Source of the DNA: Desulfocapsa sp.
GTDB taxonomy: Bacteria > Desulfobacterota > Desulfobulbia > Desulfobulbales > Desulfocapsaceae
Direction of reading: 5' to 3'
Length of the DNA stretch: 5,503 nt
Assembly: GCA_029935135.1 (NCBI GenBank)
Contig: JAOZKX010000175.1
Location: 1-5,503, forward strand
Part shown: piece after piece, positions 1-5,015 of the stretch
How the letters are laid out: the number at the start of each line of letters is the position of its first letter
Numbering within the stretch: the stretch's first letter is position 1
Translations under genes and position numbers: made by a program
Notes under the pieces: generated by a model
Databases searched by the model: none
Told to the model about the DNA's origin: nothing
Seen by the model: only the letters and a program-made list of their open reading frames with translations

Positions 1-114
1 CCATCCTGTGCAGACGATATAATTCTCCGTCATGGCCATACTATTCTGGAAAACAAGCTGCTCAATGGCTGTTGTCCGAGCTGTTCCCTGAAAATTGCAG
101 GTGTCTGGGCGTGA
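1..114 (+). CDS. C-terminal fragment of a radical SAM protein, AmmeMemoRadiSam-system type (5' end outside window)
   Basis: Frame 1 is open from the left edge to a TGA at 112-114, giving 37 residues. The readable part ends with CCPSC (two residues before it are NG) and then KIAGVWA. Seen directly: an initial PSC, about 21 residues of the type ILRHGHTILENKL, then CPSC, then I-x-GVW. Members of the AmmeMemoRadiSam radical SAM family (relatives of pyruvate formate-lyase activating enzyme) typically end with a zinc-ribbon-like pair of CxxC motifs and a terminal I-P-G-V/I-W; the first Cys of the first pair would lie just left of the window. The catalytic CxxxCxxC radical SAM motif is not visible here, so the call rests only on the tail. 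The physiological reaction of this family is not settled. An intrinsic terminator follows 23 bases after the stop, so this gene closes its own transcript. Alternative: another protein with a C-terminal zinc ribbon. Confidence 0.62.
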   Translation, partial: PSCADDIILRHGHTILENKLLNGCCPSCSLKIAGVWA

Positions 115-137
115 TGTGTTTCTCCTGCAAAGAGGAG

Positions 138-162
138 GCATCGATAAGCTGATGCTTTTTTT
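138..162 (+). terminator. Rho-independent terminator after the radical SAM gene
   Basis: GCATC (138-142) and GATGC (151-155) form a 5-bp stem around an 8-base loop, followed at once by seven T residues (156-162). The AGGAG just before the stem can extend pairing into the T tract by A-U and G-U pairs. The position, between the TGA at 114 and the der leader, suits termination of the upstream gene. Confidence 0.7.
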
Positions 163-174
163 CAGGCTTTAGTG

Positions 175-180
175 TACAAT
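175..180 (+). promoter_or_regulatory. Possible -10 box for the der unit
   Basis: TACAAT matches the sigma-70 -10 consensus at 5 of 6 positions and lies just downstream of the terminator. A start of transcription near 187 would leave a short leader containing only the der ribosome binding site. No convincing -35 box is found at 16-18 bases upstream, where the terminator stem and T tract lie, so this is a weak call. Confidence 0.3.
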
Positions 181-191
181 TTCTCTCATAA

Positions 192-199
192 AGAGAGGA
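192..199 (+). promoter_or_regulatory. Ribosome binding site that decides the der start
   Basis: AGAGAGGA ends 5 bases before the ATG at 205. An in-frame GTG at 172 would add 11 residues (beginning MYNFSHKE), but it has no purine-rich site before it, overlaps the likely promoter, and would put an unusual tail before the first G1 loop. The ATG at 205 is therefore chosen. Confidence 0.75.
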
Positions 200-204
200 A
201 TAAT

Positions 205-1551
205 ATGGTCACACACACACATTCAATTGTTGCCCTTGTCGGGCGTCCCAATGTAGGGAAATCAACCCTGTTTAATCGAATCACCAGATCCAGAAAGGCT
301 CTGGTGGATCCTACGCCAGGGGTTACCCGGGATCGGCATTATGAAAAGGTGGTCTGGAATGACAAACTTTTTATGCTGGTGGATACCGGTGGTATAGCAG
401 ATTCCAGCGGCGATGTGATGGGTGAGCATATCCGTGACCAGGCAATGGCAGCCATCGATGAAGCAGACATCATCCTTTTTGTCCTTGATGGCAGGGAAGG
501 GGTCACTCCTGCCGATATAGAAGTCACCAATTTACTGCGTCGAACCGATAAAACTATCTTTTATGTAGTCAATAAAGTTGATGGTCCTGAATTTGAGGAT
601 GAACTGATCCCTCAGTTCTATGAGCTTGGGGTGGATACCTTCTGGCCATTATCGGCAGAGCATAAATTTGGTTTTCCAAGCCTGATGGATGGACTGGAAG
701 ATAGCCTGCAGCAGAACGATGATGAACTGGATCTTCCAGAAGGGACAGTGAAAGTTGCCTTTTTCGGTCGCCCCAATGTGGGGAAATCATCAATGATCAA
801 TCAGATTCTGGGCCAGGATAGGATGGTCGTTTCTGATATTTCCGGTACCACCCGTGATTCTGTGGATACCATGCTTACGCATGGAAAGTATAATTATCTG
901 CTTATTGACACGGCCGGAATCAGACGGAAAGGGAAAACCAAGGAAAAGCTTGAGAAATTCAGTATTCTAAAAGCGCTGGCAGCCCTTGAGAAGTGTGATA
1001 TTGCCGTGGTCTTGATTGATGCCAGTGAAGGAATTACGGAGCAGGATACCAAGGTTATTGGTTACACTCAGGAACAGGGCAGAGGACTTATTCTGCTGGT
1101 GAATAAATGGGATCTTGTCAAAGATGATAAAAAACGACAGGAACAGATCATGGAAGAGATTGCCCGTGCCGTTCCCTTTGTCGGTTTTGCTCCGTTACTC
1201 ACAGCTTCTGCCTTAACAGGATATGGTATTAAGCGCCTTTTTCCGGTGATCGGTTCTGTTTACAAACAGTTTACCTCTTCTTTTCCCACCTCTGCATTGA
1301 ACCGCTTACTTACCGATGCTGTGGAAGCGCATTCTCCACCCATCTATAAGAATAAGCGGCTGAAATTCTACTATACATCCCAGGTGGGCAGTCGGCCGCC
1401 AAAGTTTGTTGTGATGAGTAACAGTGCCAAGGGGGTTCATTTCTCTTATGAACGGTATCTGGTCAATCGATTCCGTGATGGCTTGGGATTGGATAAGGTG
1501 CCCATTCAACTGTTTATACGCGATAAAAATCGGGATAAAAAGCGTAAGTAA
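205..1551 (+). CDS. der: Ribosome-assembly GTPase Der (EngA), two tandem GTPase domains
   Basis: Der binds and hydrolyses GTP with two successive G domains and acts in maturation of the 50S ribosomal subunit in the cytoplasm; it is essential in most bacteria studied. The 448-residue product has the usual family length and order. Domain 1: G1 GRPNVGKS at 13-20, PGVTRD at 38-43 (switch I), G3 DTGG at 60-63, G4 NKVD at 123-126, G5 SAE at 150-152. An acidic linker (about 171-180) leads to domain 2: G1 GRPNVGKS at 188-195, SGTTRD at 213-218, G3 DTAG at 235-238, G4 NKWD at 300-303, G5 SAL at 335-337. A basic KH-like domain (about 354-448) ends in a Lys/Arg-rich tail. All nucleotide-binding motifs are intact in both domains. 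The start at 205 is set by the ribosome binding site at 192-199. The next gene begins 9 bases after the stop, which suggests cotranscription with the EAL-HDOD gene. Confidence 0.97.
   Translation: MVTHTHSIVALVGRPNVGKSTLFNRITRSRKALVDPTPGVTRDRHYEKVVWNDKLFMLVDTGGIADSSGDVMGEHIRDQAMAAIDEADIILFVLDGREGVTPADIEVTNLLRRTDKTIFYVVNKVDGPEFEDELIPQFYELGVDTFWPLSAEHKFGFPSLMDGLEDSLQQNDDELDLPEGTVKVAFFGRPNVGKSSMINQILGQDRMVVSDISGTTRDSVDTMLTHGKYNYLLIDTAGIRRKGKTKEKLEKFSILKALAALEKCDIAVVLIDASEGITEQDTKVIGYTQEQGRGLILLVNKWDLVKDDKKRQEQIMEEIARAVPFVGFAPLLTASALTGYGIKRLFPVIGSVYKQFTSSFPTSALNRLLTDAVEAHSPPIYKNKRLKFYYTSQVGSRPPKFVVMSNSAKGVHFSYERYLVNRFRDGLGLDKVPIQLFIRDKNRDKKRK
210..221 (+). repeat. (CA)6 dinucleotide tract at the start of der
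   Basis: Six perfect CA units begin in the second codon of der and encode THTH. It is a short simple repeat in the part of the protein before the first G1 loop. Changes in unit number would shift the reading frame of a gene that is normally essential, so a switching role is unlikely. Confidence 0.5.
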
Positions 1552-1552
1552 C

Positions 1553-1558
1553 GGGGAG
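1553..1558 (+). promoter_or_regulatory. Closely spaced ribosome binding site of the EAL-HDOD gene
   Basis: GGGGAG lies in the 9-base gap after the der stop and leaves only 2 bases (CT) before the ATG at 1561, shorter than the usual 5-9. The start is nevertheless supported because the family N-terminus, ARQPIF followed by YELLFR, begins a few residues after this ATG, and the next in-frame ATG (codon 39) would remove it. The close spacing may mean that translation depends on ribosomes arriving from der. Confidence 0.5.
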
Positions 1559-1560
1559 CT

Positions 1561-2778
1561 ATGGAGATCTGTATAGCCAGACAGCCAATTTTTTCTGCCC
1601 ATAAAAAACTGTATGCCTATGAACTTCTGTTTCGCGCGAAAGGGGAGGTCTCCCTTCTTGATGCGGAAGGAGATATGGCGACTACCTCTTTACTCTCCGC
1701 CACATTCTTAACGGAAGGAATAGAAAAGATAGCCGGTTCCCGACTCTGTTTTGTCAATTTTACAGAAAAACTCCTCTTACGAAATATCGCCGTGGCATTT
1801 CCTCAAAATCGACTGGTTGTAGAGATTCTTGAAGATGTGGAACCTACCCCGGAAATTATCAAAGTCTGTACCGAGCTCAAAGAAAAAGGCTATATTCTGG
1901 CCCTGGATGATTTTATCTACCATCCCCGTTTTGATCCACTCCTTGCCATAGTTGATATAGTGAAGATTGATTTTATCCAGTCACCGGTTGATACTGTGCC
2001 CAAGATGCTGCGACAATTATCCCGTTTTGATCATTTGAAGTTTCTCGCTGAAAAAGTGGAAACCTATGATGAGTTTGAGAAGGCTTTAAAACAAGGATTT
2101 CATTATTTCCAGGGGTTTTTCTTTAGCAGGCCGGAACAGATCTGTATGCAGGAGCTGACCTCTGTCAAAGTCAATCTCCTTCGACTGCTGGCTGAAGTAA
2201 CTCAGAAATCAACGACCATTGCCCGGGTGGAAGCGATTGTTTCAGCCGATGTTGCTTTAACCTACAAGCTCCTTCGCTATCTTAATTCTGCTCACTTTTA
2301 TCTGTTGGAAAAAGTGGAATCCGTCTCCAGGGCCATTTCCTTTCTTGGCGCTAACCGCTTCCGTCAGTTTGTGCTTCTGGCCATTATCTCAGAGCTTGCC
2401 GGTGAAAAACCGGAAGAACTTGTGCGTCTGGCAGTTGTCCGTGCCCGCTTTTGTGAATTGCTTGCAGGCGGTGATGATAATAAAAAAGCGTCCGGAGAAC
2501 TCTTTTTGACAGGACTCTTTTCACTTATTGATGCCATGCTTGATCGATCCATGGAATCTTTGTTGAAGGAAATGCCCATTTCTGATCGTGTAAAAAATGC
2601 ACTTATTTCCCGTACCGGTCCCTATGCAGCTACTCTTGAAGCTGTTGAGGCGTATGAGCGGGGAAACACTGGACTGTGCAGGGTGACACTGAGAAAAAGC
2701 GGAGGGAATGCTGATGATCTCGGTGATGTCGCGGTGCAGGCAATGGAGTATGGTCAGCAGCTGTTGGATTCATTTTAA
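1561..2778 (+). CDS. EAL and HDOD domain signalling protein (YuxH/CdgJ-like, COG3434)
   Basis: The 405-residue cytoplasmic protein joins an N-terminal EAL domain (about 1-195) to a C-terminal HDOD domain (about 199-385). EAL domains hydrolyse or sense cyclic di-GMP; HDOD domains are non-catalytic relatives of HD hydrolases thought to act in protein interaction. Seen in the EAL part: ARQPIF at 6-11, YELLFR at 20-25 (in place of EALxR), FVNFT at 64-68, VEILE at 87-91, LDDF at 115-118, VKIDF at 134-138, AEKVET at 163-168 (in place of AEGVET) and QGFFFSRP at 184-191. Thus the acidic, Asn, Lys and Gln positions of active EAL enzymes (E21, N66, E88, D116, D117, K135, E164, E167, Q184) appear present, while the second residue of EAL and two glycines are changed. 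The HDOD part has the typical ADVALTYKLLRYLNSA at 229-244. No sensor or membrane segment is seen. It follows der by 9 bases and is followed by an intergenic region. Whether it is an active phosphodiesterase or a c-di-GMP-binding effector cannot be settled from sequence. Confidence 0.9.
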   Translation: MEICIARQPIFSAHKKLYAYELLFRAKGEVSLLDAEGDMATTSLLSATFLTEGIEKIAGSRLCFVNFTEKLLLRNIAVAFPQNRLVVEILEDVEPTPEIIKVCTELKEKGYILALDDFIYHPRFDPLLAIVDIVKIDFIQSPVDTVPKMLRQLSRFDHLKFLAEKVETYDEFEKALKQGFHYFQGFFFSRPEQICMQELTSVKVNLLRLLAEVTQKSTTIARVEAIVSADVALTYKLLRYLNSAHFYLLEKVESVSRAISFLGANRFRQFVLLAIISELAGEKPEELVRLAVVRARFCELLAGGDDNKKASGELFLTGLFSLIDAMLDRSMESLLKEMPISDRVKNALISRTGPYAATLEAVEAYERGNTGLCRVTLRKSGGNADDLGDVAVQAMEYGQQLLDSF

Positions 2779-2787
2779 CAATTATTC

Positions 2788-2825
2788 AAAACCCTGAATC
2801 TCTATATTCTGGTTTTCGTTTCTTT
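2788..2825 (+). terminator. Weak terminator-like hairpin after the EAL-HDOD gene
   Basis: AAAACC (2788-2793) pairs with GGTTTT (2811-2816), and inside it GAAT (2796-2799) pairs with ATTC (2806-2809), with a small asymmetric bulge and a 6-base loop. A T-rich but interrupted stretch follows (CGTTTCTTT). The stem is AT-rich and the T tract imperfect, so efficiency is doubtful. The place, 10 bases after the stop, fits the end of the der transcript. Confidence 0.4.
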
Positions 2826-2864
2826 CCCTGTTTTGTTCCCCCTCCTCTTCCGATTTTTCTTTTC

Positions 2865-2885
2865 GTAAATGATCTTATTTATGAT
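2865..2885 (+). promoter_or_regulatory. Possible -10 box and weak Fur-like operator before the TonB receptor gene
   Basis: TATGAT at 2880-2885 matches the sigma-70 -10 consensus at 5 of 6 positions, 56 bases before the receptor ATG; the -35 region is a T-rich stretch with no good TTGACA match. The 19 bases 2865-2883 match the classical Fur box (GATAATGATAATCATTATC) at 12 of 19 positions by hand alignment and overlap the -10. The region is AT-rich, which raises the chance of such a match, so both parts are tentative. Confidence 0.25.
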
Positions 2886-2941
2886 AGGCTTGATAAAAGG
2901 CTAATTGTTTCCATGTCTTCTCTTCTTTTTAAAGGTGCTGG

Positions 2942-4993
2942 ATGTTTAAAATAAAATGTAACCGTTTGAAGTGCCTATCATTATTTTCTGTTTCCATATC
3001 TGTTCTAACTGCTTCAACAACGCTCTCCATTGCCTCAACGACTTCGACCAATGAGTATCTTGATATGGATATTGCCCAGTTGATGCAGATCACAATTACT
3101 TCGGTGGCCAAAAAACCACAAAATCTCTCCGATGCCGCAGCAGCAGTATTTGTGATTACCCAGGACGATATCCATCGCTCAGGTGTCACCTCAATCCCCG
3201 AGGCTCTGCGCATGGCTCCGGGGGTGCAGGTTGCTCGTATTGATGCAAATAAATGGGCAATTACCGCCCGGGGATTAAATGGAAATTTTGCCAATGAATT
3301 GCTGGTGATGATTGATGGGAGAACTGTCTATTCACCGACTTTCTCCGGGGTCTATTGGGATGTGCAAAATACCCTTCTTGATGATGTTGACCGGATTGAG
3401 GTGATTCGAGGACCAGGGGCGACTGTCTGGGGAGCAAATGCAATGAATGGTGTCGTCAATATCATAACAAAAAAGGCGGGTGATACGCAGGGTGGCCTGG
3501 CCTATATAGGTGCAGGAGATGTTGAGCAGCTTATGGGAGGGCTGCGTTACGGCGCTGAGATTGGTGATTCTGCCCATGGTCGGGTGTATCTGACCTACAA
3601 TAAAACTGATTCGTTTGTATTATATCATCATTCAGGCGATGATGATGCTAAAGATGACTGGGAAAGTCTTCGTGCTGGTTTCCGACTCGACGGTGAAGCA
3701 CTGGGAAGTAATTCATGGACATTGCAGGGGGACCTATATTCCAATAAAGAGAATCAACTTCTCTCTCCTTATGTGTTACCCGTACCTCCTTACAAAACTG
3801 TACTGGATGAACAGTATGATTCGTCGGGAGGAAATATACTGGGACGCTGGCAGCAGGAACTGTCACCCACAAGTCTATACTCTATTCAGGCATATTACGA
3901 TTACACAAATCGTGATGAAGTTCTCCTGGAACAGACCCACTCTACCTTTGATCTTGATTTGAATTACCAGTTGCTGGTGGGTGAACGGAATGATTTAAGT
4001 ATGGGCGTGGGATATCGCTTTGTGGACAGCACTTTTGGCAATAGTTTTCAGATTTCAGGTGATCCGGATAAACGATCAGATAACTTATACAGTGCTTTTT
4101 TTCAAGATGAGATCCTCCTGTTTACGGATACTCTCTGGTTGACCCTGGGGAGTAAATGGGAACATAACGATTTCACCGGACATGAAGTGCAGCCAAATGC
4201 CCGCCTGCTTTGGAAAGCAGGCGAGACGCAAACCGTCTGGACTGCAGTCTCCAGAGCCGTTCGTACCCCTTCTCAGTTTGAACGAACGGGTCAGGCGGTT
4301 TCCCGGGTGATTGTCACCCCATCATCTGTTCCCCTGTTTATAACTTTAAGCGGGAATGAAGATTTTGAATCAGAAGAACTCATTGCCTACGAATTGGGGT
4401 ATAGATGGTTTCCGGAGAGCAGCTTTTCTATTGATGCTGCAGTCTACTATAATGATTATGATAAATTACAAACGAGTCGTTATGTGAATGGAAATCCGCT
4501 GATGGGTCTTGTACTTAACAATGAGATGCATGGCTCAATTCGCGGCCTGGAGCTTGTACTTGATTGGACTCTCAGTCGCTGGTTGAAGTTTGAATTTGGA
4601 TACACCTACATAGATTTTGATCTCACAGACGATACGGCTGCATCCAGCTCTGATTATGCCAAAACTGTTGCCGGGCTCAGTCCGGAACATCAGCTGTCTT
4701 TACGCTCAGCCATTGACATCAGCAAGGATATACAGGCCAATATATGGTTTCGTTATGTTGACAAATTAGAGGAGTCAACGAAACCTGGCTCGGTAGTACA
4801 GGTTGATGGGTTAGTTGTTGACTATTTGACGCTTGATGCGAATGTCTCGTGGAATATCAGGAAGGGTCTTGAGCTTATGCTGGTTGGCCAGAATTTACTG
4901 GACTCCAGTCATCTTGAATATGTATCGGAATTTTCAACGCCGCCCACCGAGATTCCCAGAAGTATTTACTGCAAATTGACATATCAATTTTGA
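2942..4993 (+). CDS. TonB-dependent outer-membrane receptor (plug plus beta-barrel), YfiR-associated type
   Basis: TonB-dependent receptors import scarce ligands such as siderophores or cobalamin across the outer membrane, or transduce a ligand signal, using energy from TonB-ExbB-ExbD. The 683-residue product starts with a basic segment and hydrophobic core (about 1-31) that reads as a Sec signal peptide, with cleavage likely near SIA-S. ITITSV at 50-55 is a plausible TonB box. The plug domain follows (about 58-179): SDAAAAVFVITQDDI at 63-77, IPEALRMAPGV at 85-95, ARGLNG at 109-114, LLVMIDGR at 120-127, IEVIRGPG at 152-159 and NGVVNIITKK at 169-178. The rest (about 180-683) has the alternating pattern of a beta-barrel and ends in TYQF, with the C-terminal Phe typical of outer-membrane proteins. 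Length and domains look complete. AAAGG at 2931-2935 lies 6 bases before the ATG. The ligand cannot be named from sequence. The yfiR-like gene 22 bases downstream implies a joint operon, so a signalling role is as plausible as transport. Confidence 0.93.
   Translation: MFKIKCNRLKCLSLFSVSISVLTASTTLSIASTTSTNEYLDMDIAQLMQITITSVAKKPQNLSDAAAAVFVITQDDIHRSGVTSIPEALRMAPGVQVARIDANKWAITARGLNGNFANELLVMIDGRTVYSPTFSGVYWDVQNTLLDDVDRIEVIRGPGATVWGANAMNGVVNIITKKAGDTQGGLAYIGAGDVEQLMGGLRYGAEIGDSAHGRVYLTYNKTDSFVLYHHSGDDDAKDDWESLRAGFRLDGEALGSNSWTLQGDLYSNKENQLLSPYVLPVPPYKTVLDEQYDSSGGNILGRWQQELSPTSLYSIQAYYDYTNRDEVLLEQTHSTFDLDLNYQLLVGERNDLSMGVGYRFVDSTFGNSFQISGDPDKRSDNLYSAFFQDEILLFTDTLWLTLGSKWEHNDFTGHEVQPNARLLWKAGETQTVWTAVSRAVRTPSQFERTGQAVSRVIVTPSSVPLFITLSGNEDFESEELIAYELGYRWFPESSFSIDAAVYYNDYDKLQTSRYVNGNPLMGLVLNNEMHGSIRGLELVLDWTLSRWLKFEFGYTYIDFDLTDDTAASSSDYAKTVAGLSPEHQLSLRSAIDISKDIQANIWFRYVDKLEESTKPGSVVQVDGLVVDYLTLDANVSWNIRKGLELMLVGQNLLDSSHLEYVSEFSTPPTEIPRSIYCKLTYQF
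4202..4319 (+). repeat. Four adjacent inverted repeats inside the receptor coding region
   Basis: Four separate perfect inverted repeats lie side by side. CGCCTGCTTT (4202-4211) pairs with AAAGCAGGCG (4214-4223). TCTGGA (4236-4241) pairs with TCCAGA (4250-4255). CCGTTCGT (4257-4264) pairs with ACGAACGG (4282-4289). GGGTGA (4305-4310) pairs with TCACCC (4314-4319). The stretch encodes barrel residues about 421-460, including SRAVRTPSQFER, and the reading frame is intact. No T tract follows any stem, so none looks like an intrinsic terminator. The repeats are direct observation; any function is unknown. Confidence 0.5.
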
Positions 4994-5014
4994 TAAGGAT
5001 TCGATAACTTATCA
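4991..5014 (+). promoter_or_regulatory. Hairpin spanning the receptor stop and the yfiR-like translation start
   Basis: TGATAAG (4991-4997), which begins with the receptor stop codon, is perfectly complementary to CTTATCA (5008-5014), leaving a 10-base loop and ending one base before the ATG at 5016. The only Shine-Dalgarno candidate, AAGGA (4995-4999), is 16 bases from that ATG and lies partly in the 5' arm. A second GATAA (5003-5007) could pair with the same TTATC only as a strained alternative. The hairpin could bring the site nearer to the start codon, or hide it until receptor translation opens it. The stem is short and AU-rich. Confidence 0.45.
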
Positions 5015-5015
5015 T

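Noticed and set aside
172..204. In-frame GTG that would lengthen Der by 11 residues
   Set aside because: There is no ribosome binding site before it, it overlaps a possible -10 box, and the ATG at 205 has a well-spaced AGAGAGGA and gives the usual Der N-terminus.
1306..1602. 98-codon open frame on the minus strand across the der/EAL-HDOD junction
   Set aside because: It lies over two well-supported + strand genes, has no recognisable motif or ribosome binding site, and reads as an antisense shadow.
2399..2413. CCGGT-GAAAA-ACCGG hairpin inside the EAL-HDOD gene
   Set aside because: It is a 5-bp stem with no T tract and no neighbouring dyads, which is expected by chance in several places.
2890..2916. 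TTGATA at 2890-2895 as a -35 box for the receptor gene
   Set aside because: No acceptable -10 hexamer lies 16-18 bases downstream.
3005..3050. Repeated ASTT residues (24-27 and 31-34) at the end of the receptor signal peptide
   Set aside because: The two copies differ at the codon level and are only four residues long, in a low-complexity Ser/Thr region; this does not support a real duplication.
2929..3294. 121-codon open frame on the minus strand at the receptor start
   Set aside because: It is antisense to the signal peptide and plug domain, whose protein motifs are strongly conserved on the + strand; its product has no family features.
3615..3962. 115-codon open frame on the + strand inside the receptor gene
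   Set aside because: It is out of frame with an intact receptor gene and its translation shows no coherent domain or signal.
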